This document shows, in pieces, positions 1 through 11,104 of a DNA stretch of 64,000 nucleotides. The translations under genes and the position numbers were made by a program. Under the pieces are notes generated by a model, which worked only from the letters and a program-made list of their open reading frames with translations, had not been told where the DNA came from and ran no database searches. Position 1 is the stretch's first letter; every line of letters starts with the position of its first letter. This DNA is from Pipra filicauda (taxonomy: Eukaryota; Chordata; Aves; Passeriformes; Pipridae): positions 186,001-250,000 of the forward strand of contig NW_024104427.1 in the NCBI RefSeq assembly GCF_003945595.2, written 5' to 3'.

Positions 1-2700
1 AGTGTCTGCATGAATAAGCAGTCTTGTCCCACATTATGACACGGACAAGGAGCATGGATAACCTTGTTTTCTCCTCTTAGATGTCTGCCACATGGAAGTT
101 AACTGGCCAATATAATTTTCTCCTTCTGGTCATTGAGGGAACCAGGGATAACAGTCTGGGTTTTGGATTTAAAATCTGGTTTCATCCATGTAGCTTGAGC
201 AGTAAAGTAACATGCTACTCATACTTCAGGGCCTGGGCTGGACCCACACTTATGGTGGTATGAGAAATATTTACCCCAAACAGCAGAGATGTGGTCTCCA
301 GGTAGCCTGACCCTGGGGTTTGGATTCAGTATTTGCAGGATGAGTTACTGTGCAGAGTTTCTGCACTGTTTAATAAGAGCTCTACTCACTCTGCATCTTC
401 TGTCACTGCTGCCCCTTTCCTCTCCTCAAGCAGCTGTTTGTCAAAACCATGTTGGTGCTTTGTATCTCTGAGATCCTCAAAAACTTAGCTCAAATTGACT
501 ACGTGGCTATGTGACTGATTAATTGTTTAGGAAAACCAGAAAATACACACACAGCACATAAAAACCCCAACTATGTTACAAAATCAGGCAAAGAAGGTGC
601 TAATATGTATTCATCTTTAGCTAAGCATTGACAGCAGGGCAATGTATTATCTTTGCCGAACTTATTTTCACTTGAATGGTTTCCCTTTTATCCCCTGTGG
701 TGTTTAAGGTCTTCCAAAAGAAATACAAATGATCATTGGAAATGAATAGCTGGTTGTGCATGGGTGTTGGGAGAGTGCTGAAAATGGGCTTTCACTCTGC
801 ATTCAGTGAGAAAGTGAATCACTCTCACACAAAGCTAGAGCCTCGAATGCGAGGGGAGAGAATGAAAGCAGGATGTGATTCTCAAATGACATTTGGTGCT
901 GTTTATCTACTGGAACAGTGCATAGATTCGGTGTAGAGGAAACACAGCATCTCACTGCTGGGAAGCAATTGCATTCATTTTGAAGTGATCTATTAGCTCT
1001 CAGGTCCTTTAAGAAAACAGAGAATAACATGAAAAGAGACAGAAAGAAAAGGGGAGGAAAAAGTAGAAGTAGCCACAGGGCTGGTCTGAAGGCTCTGGGA
1101 GGCTGTGGAGGGGCAACAGTCTGGATATAGCAGACTGTTGTCTGCCCTAGATATGCCTGTAAAGATGATTTAATCTATTGTTGAACTTTGGATAAAAATC
1201 TCAGCTTTATATAAAAGTAGAGTCCCAGTGCTTTAGGTAAGGTATCCAGGAGCTAACTAGAGGCTCTGGGGCTATATGGGGTTAAACCCTACCTCATTAA
1301 TCCACTTAAAGCAAGGATGCAGTTAAAGCACGGTCAGCTGTGTGTGGTGGGCGTGTGCAATTTCAGCCTGGTTGAAAACTGAAAGTGAGGCCAAGTGCTG
1401 TACAGCAGATCTGCTGGAGGTTATCACTTCGCTTCCTTGTACCCTTCCTCTTCCAGCTTCCCTTCTTCATGCCCACACCTTGCTGGTGCCTCTGGCATTC
1501 ACCAGCTGGCCAAGGAGGGCCAGATCCCCTCCACATAACCCACTCATCATTATTTTGGAGGTTAATACTTTGAGTATGTAAAATCTGATTGCTCTCAGAT
1601 TCACACCCCAGCTGATGTAGATCAATGAAACTTCATTGATTTTAGTTCCACCAGCTCAGGCAAGCCAGTTTTAAGAGACACGAACACCAAAAACTTCATT
1701 TAGCTTATCATTTCTTCTCAGAAACTACTCCCAGTCTTCCAGCACTGCAGGAACTTTGGAAAACCAATGACTCAAAAGCAAGAGAAACCTGTCCTTGAAG
1801 TTAGACATTTTAGCAGCTGTAAAAAGGAGTAGATCTTCCGTTTTTATGAGCAGACATAGCTAAGAAGCTGTAGGAGAAGCCGTGTCTACCTACACTTGCA
1901 GAAGTCCCTGTGCACTCTGCCCAAGGTGATCGTTGTACCACTAATGGGAGTTCTGAGGTGTTCCTCAACATGGGGACAGGGGAGAAAGAGGATGGATTAT
2001 TAATTCGGAAGATTAGTAACTCTCCAATGTAGCTTTCGTGGGCTGTGATCACCACTGATGTGTTCCTCCAGGCAGTGTGACCCTGCCCAGAAATGAGGTA
2101 CTGCAGACCTGTGGTACCTCTTCTACAGGGAAGTGGTGAGTCATAGAACAAACTCCTACATAGTTTCAAGGTGGAGAGTACAGAGAAGTGGAAGGTGGTA
2201 CCATCCCCACGGCTTGCCATCTGCCCAGTTAGGTGGTGCCATGAATGAACGTTTTAAGGGCACTTACGGAATCTTTTTAAGGTTGCTTTCCCACAGGTGG
2301 GAAAGTCCAGAGGGAGACCTGTGGCCCATAGCTTTCCCAGGTGGGCTCCCCATCCCCTACTTCTATCCATACCAAGTGGTCAGTGGGTCTGTTCCACAGA
2401 GGGGAAACTTGTGTTTGAAAATCAGATTTTCTGATTTCAGTGCTAAGCCACAGCTGAGCTTATACGACTGGTTGGGACCCCACTGGTAGGGTTCTGGCCT
2501 TGAGTGCACGCTGGTAGGGCATTCCCAGTGCTGTCCCCCTCATCCAGGGTTGGGTATGTGCCAGTGCAGCCTCTCCATGTCTGAATTTTCTCCAGCTGTG
2601 ATGAGCTGTCCACGCTGCCTGCCCTGTCACAAAAAACACATCCATCCTCACAGAAAGCAGCATACCCACAGAGAGACTGGTTCCAGCACTCCTGGAAGCC
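1..2700. other. Non-coding stretch, no recognised feature
   Basis: I see no exon, repeat family or RNA gene here. The longest open frame is a 136-codon minus-strand frame at 1810-2220. It resembles no protein I know, is overlapped by other frames and has no visible splice context. Base composition is ordinary for an intergenic or intronic bird sequence, and no CR1 tail or microsatellite is present. Confidence 0.6.
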
Positions 2701-2709
2701 CTGTTTGAA

Positions 2710-3660
2710 TTTTAACACTTAATTTAGTTTGTAGATTTGCAGGCTTTAATTATAATTGGAGTTTCATAGAGCATAATTATTATTTTTTCATTCTCTTTTT
2801 TACTGGTGCAACGAATAGTTATTGGTAGTTTGTCAAAGTTACATGCAGCATCTGTCCTGGTAGTGAGAGAAAAAAAAATCAAGCAGCTTTCTTAAAAAAG
2901 CAGTGATTGACTGATTTAAAATGACCGGCAAAGGTGCTGCTGCCGAGTCAGAGTGAGAACAGGCACGGTATCTCACGTTTTCTTTTTTTTTTTTTTTTCG
3001 GTGGCAATGTCTGGATGGTGGCTCATTATCAATTGTAAATTACAGGGGGTGGAGAAAGGGACATGAATGACAAAGTTCAGAAACAGCATCTGTGGAAGAA
3101 AAACAAATGAGATGGGGGGCAAAGCAGGAAAAAAACAGATGAAACACTGTAATTGCTTGGCAACAAGTTGCTATTGTAATTTAGAAAATTGGAAGCATCC
3201 GTTCTCAAACAGTTCTAGCTTTATTTCGTTTCTTCTTTATTTTTGAGTGCAGCCCTTGTTTAGCGATCAGCTGTGTCCTCCTGCAGGATTATGCCTTTCC
3301 CTCACACAGAGCAGTAATGGACCCCTCGTGTTTGGTTATGGGCCATCGAAGAAAGCATTTTGCGATTGTTTCGCAGTGCAGTCATTTAACAAGATTAGAG
3401 ATAATTTGCCCCTTGGAATGCAAAACTGTTTCTACAGGTGCTTAAGCTTCCTGGCTTTTGGATTAGAGACCTCATTTTGTTTTGTGCCATTGCATTCAAC
3501 AAGGTCTCCAAGGACTGTAAATAAATGAACAGCTACCCTCCGCAGCTGGGAAACTAATTTTCCAGCCCAAGCTACAAGAGTTGCAGCTTACAAAGCTCAG
3601 TGGATGCAGATAAATATGTGCATGCTAATGTATTAAACGTGCTGATTAACTAATACTGAC
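2710..3660. promoter_or_regulatory. Candidate conserved non-coding block (homeodomain-site rich)
   Basis: This block has no repeat apart from a T run at 2978-2998. It is dense in TAAT/ATTA cores: near 2720-2790 ('tttaattataattgga'), around 3150-3190 ('ctgtaattgcttggcaac' and 'attgtaattt') and again at 3625-3660 ('gctgattaactaatac'). Blocks of this texture in bird gene deserts are often deeply conserved developmental enhancers. That is inference from composition only, because conservation could not be measured. It could equally be ordinary AT-rich sequence. Confidence 0.33.
2978..2998. repeat. Poly-T tract
   Basis: A run of T interrupted by a single C. It is not preceded by a recognisable retroposon, so it is probably a simple slippage tract rather than the tail of a minus-strand insertion. 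Confidence 0.85.
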
Positions 3661-5860
3661 TGTGCTGGAATGCAAGCCGTTTTCCAGCTTGGAGACTCTG
3701 GAGAAACGAGCCTGACCAGAGAGGGAGCAGGTTGCTGGAGGCAAGAAGGAGGTGCAGGGGTGTCAGAGCTACTCTACATGGTAAAAGGGGTGATGGCCAT
3801 TCTCACTGCTGCTGGTAGAATTCCTTCACACCTCCCTGCCTCATTCTCCCACGGGGGAGAGAACAAGCCCCAGGCTTTGGCCACATCCAGGAGGACGGGA
3901 AGTCGAGCAGACATCCACTGAGATGGGGAACCTCAAGGATGTAGGGATGCCATGGACTCCTTCCAAAGGAAAGGAGAGACAATGCACGCTCCCCCAGGGA
4001 CATCCAGTTCTGGTCCTGCCAAATAGGTGTGGTCTCGGGAGCAATTCTCCAAGAAGCATCATGGATTCCTGGACAGAGCTGGATCATGGTTACTGGGGAT
4101 CAGAGAAAGAGTCATTCATTTGACTTCCCCCATTCTTTTTCTATGTCTTTTGCTTTTCTTGTAGTGTTTCCTTTCCTTCCTTGTGTGTAATTTGTTCATT
4201 TTGTGCTGATATGGAAATTGAAGTAATTCCACTTTTACTCCTAAGTCCTTTTTTAAATTCAGATGTTGGATGAAAAACAAACCTTCTGAAATTCCTCACA
4301 TAATGAAATTACTTTTCTCTGCTCAACCCTGCAACAGTTCTCAGTTTGAGGCAACCTGAGCAAGTCTAGCTGGGACCAGAGACCCCCTCTGCTTCAGACA
4401 TCCTTGCTGGCCTGGGTCCGGCTCTCTGGGATGTTCAGGAGCACTGTGCTTCTATAATTCCCAGACCTGTGAGACTCAGAGTGCTAAGCACACGGTCAAA
4501 CTAGCCATGATCAGTGGTTTTGGAAGATTTAGAAGTTCATTGTTTAAGATCTTGCTGTGCCATAGGTCTTCTGGCTACTTTGCTGAAACATTTCGCAGTA
4601 TTTAGGTGTCAGGGGACAGAGAACTTGAAGGGTCTATAGGGTCACTACTGATGCATTTCAAAAGTGATGTGGGTGAGATTTTTTTTATACAAATTTTTAC
4701 AGTCTTCAGATATGTAACAGTGAAAAAGAAAGATTTTGCCAGAGGAGCCAAAGGTATGTTCAGCTACAAGATACCACCAAGGGGGTTGGTCCTGTTCTAG
4801 TCTAACCCTCACTGCTTGTTCCCACCTACCCCAAGCCATGTACTGATGGTGAAGCTTTGGTAGCATTAGTATTTTTGGGGGTGAGAGTGCACAGTCAGGT
4901 CAAATGAACACTGGCATCAGACAAAGGAAGCAACAAGATTTAGCAAGTGCGGGTGAACAGGACCATCCCTTCTGGCACCAGGATTCTATTAACTCAGCTA
5001 GGAGGTGGTAAAGCTCCTAACACTGCCTTTATTTTTTTTTTCCTTTTTTAAAAAATAAGGTTAGCTGCTCCTTTCAAAATTATGTACCATTTTTAATGAA
5101 GGTCAAACTCTTCTGAGAAATTTTCCTTTTTTTTTTTTTTTCTCTTTTGCTCAAAATATTATTCACCTCTAGTCCAAACCTCCAAGAGATTTAAGAGCAC
5201 AGACAGCTTCAGTTGATCAGAAATGCATTTTTGGCAAATAAAATATTTGCACAGAAATTTTTTCCCAGCTGTACTCTTAAGAGTTATTGAAAGCTTTTTC
5301 TCACAGATCTTCTTCTAGTTAAAATGGCAAAATAGAATGTCCTTATCCAACACAGAGTTTACAAGAATAAATGCGTTAAGAAATGTGGCTCACACAGTAG
5401 GAGCCAAAAAGACAGGTGCTGTAAATTGTGTCCCTGAAGAAATAATAATAATAAACAACAGTCTTACAGACTGACAGAGTATCACAGGAAAAGAGCAAAT
5501 TCCACCTAGTTCATCTGCTTCAGCTGCCTGAAGCCCTGGACTCACCGTGCACAGTTTGGTACCTGCCTTTTCACTGATGAGTGAGAGCAGATTTTGCAGA
5601 GGAGGCATTTCTGTGAGAGGACTGACATTGAAGTTTCCTTCAAAATTGCTACAAGCCACCAGGCAGTCACTTGACAAGCAGCAAAGTTCAAGCAGTAGCA
5701 AGCAAAAAAAGAAGGAGAAAAAAGCAGAAGTAGTACTAAGAAACCTGTCCAGAAACCACAACTCAAATAACTAGCCCTACTAAGTAGACAGCCACATGAA
5801 GAGCACGTACACCTTCAGAGCAAGGTGATACCAGTGGGGATTGGTGTGGAACAGATGGCT
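3661..5860. other. Non-coding stretch with T-rich patches
   Basis: No gene or dispersed repeat was recognised. A pyrimidine-rich patch lies at about 4125-4190 and T-runs lie near 5029-5048 and 5127-5141. Open frames are under 125 codons and overlap one another on both strands around 5390-5774, which argues against coding. Confidence 0.6.
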
Positions 5861-5880
5861 GCATATATTGCTCAAACTTC

Positions 5881-5899
5881 ATGCAAATGTTATTTGCAT
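5881..5899. promoter_or_regulatory. Inverted pair of octamer (POU-factor) sites
   Basis: ATGCAAAT at 5881-5888 is followed by a 3-base spacer and its exact reverse complement ATTTGCAT at 5892-5899. The octamer is the classic binding site of Oct/POU transcription factors, and two sites in mirror arrangement could in principle bind a POU dimer. The motif pair is seen directly and its function is inferred. A 19-bp near-palindrome of this kind could also arise by chance in 64 kb. Confidence 0.4.
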
Positions 5900-6010
5900 A
5901 GGTTTAACTGCTTGTCTATAGAAAATCTCACTCATCACCTATATGAATGCTTATGGGAAGCAAGAAGAAAAATGTGATTAGCAGCACATGAGTAAATATG
6001 CAGGGTTTAT

Positions 6011-7190
6011 ATGATGCAGTGTTTGTGGTTATCTGATTGCAGGCATCAGCAGTCTCTAGTCTGAGCAGAGCAAAGTTTGTAGAGCAGAGTCAGACAGTTT
6101 GTAGTCCTTTAGGCCAAGGTGCAATGCCTAGAAGTGAGAATGTGGCTAGGGATTCCCTAGGGATGCACTGTGATGGATCCCCATCACAACCAGGCTCTGA
6201 GTTGGGCACCCAGAGTGTATCACTAATGTCCAGCCACTATTCCAGACACTTATATTGCAACAACAGCTTTAGGTCCATTTCAAGGTTCATCCCACTTTAT
6301 TAGGTGCTGCGAGCTGCCACAGACTCCCACAGTTTCTGAAATTCACTGAACAGGCAGATAAAATCTAAGGGAGCAGAGAAACAAGAGCACAGGAAATTGG
6401 GGAGGTTCGCCCTCAGAGGAAAAGATTGCTCTCTGCTGTTGGGAGTCCTTTGCAAGCACTGTGACAGAAAGGGACCTTAAAGGGAAGGGGCAGGGAATTC
6501 TAAAGGCTGCTCTCCTGGAAAAGACACATACTTCAGGTGGCTCTCTTGAGGTAATTCTACCTTTAATTCACTGGTGAATCTGATCATCTTAACGTTTAAA
6601 AGAAAATCTGTAGAGTGGGACGATATTTACTCTTCATTTTTCTTTACCAAAGAGGCAGAGGCTGCTTGCAGTATGTGAGCAAGACCTGTCCTCAGTGGAC
6701 ACACCTCAGGGCCCTTCTCTTTGAGCTCTGCCCAAATAAAGCTGCAGATGGAGGTAGCTTGGCCAAGCTCAGCTTCGCTGCTCCTAATTTTAGACACACA
6801 GCAAGGTGTCTGTGTTAGAAGTCTTTCCCCTGGCCTCACTGTCAGTGCTGGAAGAGTTTCCATCCCCTCCAGAGGGCAGATTGGGTCACTCCAGTCTGGA
6901 CTTGGGTTTCTCACTTTCCTACTGCTTGCAGAGAGACCAAGGAAAGACATTTCAGGTGTATTGGTGGGGGACTGTGCTCGCTTGTGTAGCCCTGACTGCA
7001 TTCCCTGGAGCAAGAAGCTTCCTCCCACTGAGCATCACGACCAAGTGTTTCGGGGCAGGTTATTCTTCCTGGGAGTTGCATGCAGCCCCCATTGCTCAGA
7101 AGAGCATAAGTGAGCATTGTTTCTCCCACATTGTTCCCTGGCTCTCCACTTTTCCCAACTCCTTCTTACCTCATCCTCCCCTTGCTGGCT
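6011..7190. other. Non-coding stretch, overlapping chance frames
   Basis: No repeat or exon was recognised. Open frames of 128-133 codons occur on both strands across 6627-7192 and overlap each other. This reflects a locally lower stop-codon density (moderately GC-rich sequence) rather than a gene. None of the conceptual proteins shows a domain or motif I can name. Confidence 0.55.
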
Positions 7191-7194
7191 AGAG

Positions 7195-7560
7195 AGCTGT
7201 AAGCCGCTGATTAGCACTTCATTTGACAAACAGGAAGTCGGGAAGAAAAGCATCATTTTCAGAATTAGAGCCTCGGAATGAATTGAAGAAAGAAAGGGGG
7301 AAGAAGGAAAAAAAAGAAAGCGAGCCTTGCACACTTTCCTAATTGCTCGTTAGAACCAATGGCCTTTGTGGTTCCTTCCCCCTGTGTCTTCTTTATAAAA
7401 GCATTTGCACAAGACATTGCTATTGTCTGCCAGACAGCCTCAGGGTAGGACAAAATGAACTAATTGATTTGCAGTTATGTCGTGGTGAATAGTGCTAAAC
7501 ATCCATCTGCGGATTCCTTGTGAGGAGTGATTAATAATTTGTACTCCTGGGCCTAGGAGC
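7195..7560. promoter_or_regulatory. Candidate conserved non-coding block
   Basis: Repeat-free sequence with several homeodomain-type and CCAAT-like words. It contains 'gctgattagcac' near 7206, 'ttagaaccaatggcc' near 7350, 'gaactaattgatttgcag' near 7457 and 'gagtgattaataatttg' near 7524. It contains scattered CpGs that have not decayed. The texture is typical of vertebrate distal enhancers, but this is an impression. No alignment supports it. Confidence 0.37.
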
Positions 7561-9946
7561 CTGAATACCCTTTTTTCATGTAAAACCGAAGCGTTTCATT
7601 CTCTCAGCATCACAGATATCTCGTCTGCATTGTGGGTTACAAGGACGAGGTCAGGAGTGCCATGCCTGCATTGCTGCACAGGCAGTTGTCTATGTGTGGG
7701 TAAAACCCAGCACGGTGGTGGGATTAATGGGAATTTGTAAAGCTGACAACACACAGCACTGTACAGCATGCCTGCTACGGCCATTCCAGTGCAGATGTTC
7801 CCGATCACTTGTCATTGTTCCAGGGACGGAGGATTTTGCATGTGTTTTCAAAGAGAGCACTAGGAGACTTAAAATTTCGTTTCAAACATGGAACCAAAGC
7901 CTAGATTGAGACAGTTAGATGAATTAGGACTTGGCTTTGAATTTAATGGGGTTTGTGAACACCATTTCTATAACCACCAGAGGGAAAACCCTAGAGCCAA
8001 ACACACGCAAGGAGTTTCAAAGTCAATACAAAACATTTCATTCAAATACCACCTACGTGTTGAAAAATACATGCAAAATACCTTAAACTGTCCAGTAACA
8101 GGGAAGCCAGCAAAACCTCTCCACAGGAGTTCCTGCCTTTGGACCTGCTTTACCAGGACATCCCTCCTGTCAGAGCTGCACACTTCAACAATTTAAATGG
8201 TGAGCCCAAGGCGGTGGGCACTTTGTCTTTGTCTGAACTCAGTCAGCTGTGACAGCCTGTGATCTTCTCTCCCAGCCATATCTCATGGTCTTTGTGGTTG
8301 TGTCCCCAACTCCACTGCTCATTCTTGGTCCTTTCCATCTCCACCTGGAGTGAAAGCTCATAGCTGCTCTCTGAGCCATTTCCTGCTTCCTAATGAAAAC
8401 TATTGGCCTCCTGGGGGGAAAAAAAACATTGACTCAGCCAACTCTTAATGAAGTCATCTGTTTTCATGGTGTTACTGGTGCCCTCTACTTTCCCAGCTCA
8501 TTAAAAAAATTAACAACCTTTGGATACATCCAAAGATCCAGAGATGAGATCTACCTGGTCAGAGTAAATCAATTTCAGTGGAAAAACATTTTTCTTTCCC
8601 TTGTGACCCATTTTTACTTCTTCCTACATTAGCTACATTCTATCCCATGCTTTGAGCATTTTGTCTGGGCACATCTACATTGATAATCAGATGCCTGTGA
8701 AGCTTTGCCTAGCTGTTAGCTTGCTCCCTGCCTGGTTTGGACTCCAGACAGACTTCTCTGAAATCAAACTAAGGCATAGTTCTGGGAATGCTTCTCTACA
8801 GGAACTGATCCGATGCCTCAGATTTGGCTCCCTTTGTATTCCACAGTCCTGCAGGCTTTGAAACTTTAAATATTCCCTAATGCTCTGCTGTGTACTCACC
8901 ACCAATCCCACTTATGTCCCATGCCATAAGAACCCCCTCGGTGGGCTGCTCATGCCACTTGCTTTCAGAGACAAGGACTTACTGCTGTCCTTTGTGAGAA
9001 GCATGGACACAGCCTATCTGTCTGTGACAGATAGACATAAGGTGGGAGACAGCTCTGTTTGGTTATGCCACATCTGGATCTGGTTTCCTTCTTGGAAGCC
9101 TTGGATGAAGCTTTTACAAGCACTTCTTCCCCTGCAATAACCAGAAGGGCAAAAAGAGACAAAGGTTTTTAAAAGACTGCGCAAACCTAAAACACTTACA
9201 TGGTAAAACAAGCCAAGAACATTTAATTATTCAGTTTTCTCAGACTCCAACAGTCAGCCTGGTTGTTTTCCACTCCTGATAGGTAAGAGTTGCTGGGGAA
9301 ATCAGCTCTTCTGAGTGATGCACTGCAGCGTATTAGGTAAAAGTAATTACTGTAAGTGCTTACCAAGAATATCTTTGGGTAATGTATTTGATATAGTTCT
9401 GAAAATTATTATGTGAGGAAATGATGAGCAGAGAGAATAGAAACTTCCTATTTCAGGGAACTTTACCTATAACCTTTTGGGGGTGATAGGTTCTGGCCAC
9501 TCATTAAATGTAGTGGGAAAGCTTTATAAACGTGTAGTGCTGTAACTGGAGCGATATTAGATTGGGTGTACCTTTAAATGAAAACAGGACCCATCTAGAA
9601 GAGTGTTAGTGATGCAAGATTGATGGTCCTAGGGATTTCTGTGGACCAATGGAAAGAGCAAGGCTATGGATATGCTGTCTTATTCTTTCTTTTTCACTTG
9701 GGACAGCTGGGGCTAATTTAGCACTCTGCAAATGCTATGACCTGAGCTTAAACAGATGAAGTGGACAGGTTTGGATGCTTTATGGTAACATACTGCTTAT
9801 AATCCATGATCTTGAATAGCAGTATAAGTGCTCCTTGTTATATCTCTGAGTTTCCTGAGAGTAACAACAGTCAGTCAGCTTTTCCACACTGCTGAGCTGA
9901 CTTGTGAAACTCATTGCTGCAGTAGATGAATGAGGCCAAGAGTATA
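7561..9946. other. Non-coding stretch, nothing recognised beyond a short hairpin
   Basis: I see no repeat family and no exon. The only structure is a small hairpin at 9014-9034. Open frames are 102 codons or shorter and overlap. An A-run at 8418-8426 and the surrounding AT-rich sequence are unremarkable. Confidence 0.6.
9014..9034. repeat. Short perfect hairpin (9-bp stem, 3-nt loop)
   Basis: The arms 'ctatctgtc' and 'gacagatag' are exact reverse complements separated by 'tgt'. The stem is too short to be a microRNA precursor. No function is suggested, and an inverted repeat of this size is compatible with chance in a 64-kb window. Confidence 0.6.
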
Positions 9947-10041
9947 GTCCAATTCAGAAAAATCAGTAGGAACATAAGAGAGAGCGTCATTAGTCATAAT
10001 GATCTGTCTGTTACATTCCTACTGATTTTTCTGAATTTGAC
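9947..10041. repeat. Long inverted repeat with 22-bp perfect arms; miRNA-precursor-like hairpin
   Basis: The arms at 9951-9972 and 10016-10037 are perfect reverse complements over 22 bp. Outside them, after one mismatch, three more pairs form (9947-9949 with 10039-10041). Inside them, a 2-by-2 mismatch is followed by short paired runs of 3, 3 and 2 bp with single mismatches. The tip is a small 5-bp hairpin at 9988-10001 with a 4-nt loop. A transcript of either strand would fold into a roughly 95-nt imperfect stem, the size of an animal pre-miRNA. I do not recognise either arm as a known microRNA. The alternative is a tiny inverted-repeat transposon (MITE), but no clear target-site duplication is visible at the edges. 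The inverted repeat is certain. Its identity as an RNA gene is not. Confidence 0.8.
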
Positions 10042-10499
10042 ATTCACTTGTACAAATCCATATAGCACCCACATCTTCAATACTGGAAGCAGTTTGGGTT
10101 TGTCCAACTCAAAAAGAGATATAGTAGAAGTACAGACAAAGATGGACCAAACTACAGAATAGCTTTTTTTTCAGGGATTAAGGTCACAAAGTCCCCAAGC
10201 AGGTTTCCCCAGATCAGAACAAGTTAAAGGAGACAGAGCTTTGCCCCACCTGTGGTTTAGTTGTGGAACCCTTTGCAGAAGCAGTGGGTGCAGGAAGCAA
10301 GTTCAAAAAGTATTTAGATACAATGTAAAAAAATCACTGAGGACTGTTCAAGAGGAGCATACCACCATTAAATAAAAAGTTCCCAAGGTCCTATGTCCCA
10401 GACTGCTGGAGTGGGAGGAGGATGTTCTGAGGTAGCATCATTGCATGCTGTCCTAAAGTTTGCTCTTACCTATGCACCCTTTTAAGCTGTTGAAAAACA
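10042..10499. other. Non-coding stretch, nothing recognised
   Basis: AT-rich sequence following the hairpin. No exon, repeat or motif stands out. An open frame that starts at 9926 runs through the hairpin to 10162, but it is only 78 codons and is interrupted in meaning by the inverted repeat. Confidence 0.55.
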
Positions 10500-10556
10500 G
10501 TAAGTCTGTGGCAGTAGCAGAACTAAAATCCCCATCTCCTGAGTCCTTTCCCTGAT
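10500..10556 (-). repeat. Possible fragment of an ancient MIR-type SINE
   Basis: The words 'agtctgtggcag', 'agaactaaaatcccc' and 'ctcctgagtcc' occur in the order seen in the tRNA-related part of amniote MIR-type elements read in reverse. The copy is short and diverged, so this is a recognition by eye rather than an alignment. Confidence 0.42.
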
Positions 10557-10769
10557 GACTCCGGGCAGTTGACAAACTGAGCCCACAAAATTTAGCTTTA
10601 TCCCAAGCAGGGATACAAAGTCAAAAGTCTGGGCTCTGTTTAGTGAGATAAAAGACGCTGAAAAACGTTCAGCTTCAGCTTTTCCTGCATAATTGCAACA
10701 TCTGACAGGTAGTTAAAATTTACCCAGTTGAAATGAGAGGTGTAGCCCTTGTCAAAGCAGAAAGGCAGC

Positions 10770-11100
10770 CTCGGAAATGTGGACCCGTAGTGCAAAGTGT
10801 CGGGGTGTCCCATCCCTCTGCCCAGCCTTCCCGGGAGGAGAGGGTCTAGGGACGTGACCCGCGGGTCTGTGTGCTGTCTCAGGTTCTGCACCAAAAAGGA
10901 TGCAGAGGAGGGACAGCACGGCAGCACCCAGCCCGCAAAAACCCTCGCATTTCTCCCATCCTTCCCGTGCAAGGCTCGGCGACAGAGGTGGCACCGAGGA
11001 GAAAGAAGGAACGTGCCCCTCGCTCTCCCGAAAGCCCTGGCGTCTCCGGCCACTTCAGACAGAGCCATTGAGTGGGGCGGAGAGGCTGCGCTTTGTGCCC
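10770..11100. promoter_or_regulatory. CpG-dense, GC-rich block (CpG-island-like)
   Basis: By hand count this block holds about 20 CpG dinucleotides in about 330 bp and is roughly 60% G+C, in a window that is otherwise CpG-poor. It includes 'gacgtgacccgcgggtc' near 10852 and 'ctcggcgacagagg' near 10975. Such blocks are usually unmethylated promoters or 'orphan' islands at developmental enhancers. High GC also explains why long open frames pile up here on both strands, including 198 codons on minus at 10640-11236 and 161 on plus at 10797-11282. None resembles a known protein. The block directly abuts the TAAT-rich segment that follows. Confidence 0.5.
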
Positions 11101-11104
11101 CCTT

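Noticed and set aside
1810..2220. 136-codon minus-strand open frame
   Set aside because: No recognisable family, no splice context, and a length expected by chance among both strands of 64 kb.
6465..6490. CR1-like word 'gggaccttaaaggg'
   Set aside because: The flanking CR1 words (gttggaa before, atcat and ccagttcc after) are absent, so it is a chance match.
6627..7192. Overlapping frames of 128-133 codons on both strands
   Set aside because: Mutually overlapping frames cannot all be genes and none shows a motif. A local compositional effect is the simpler explanation.
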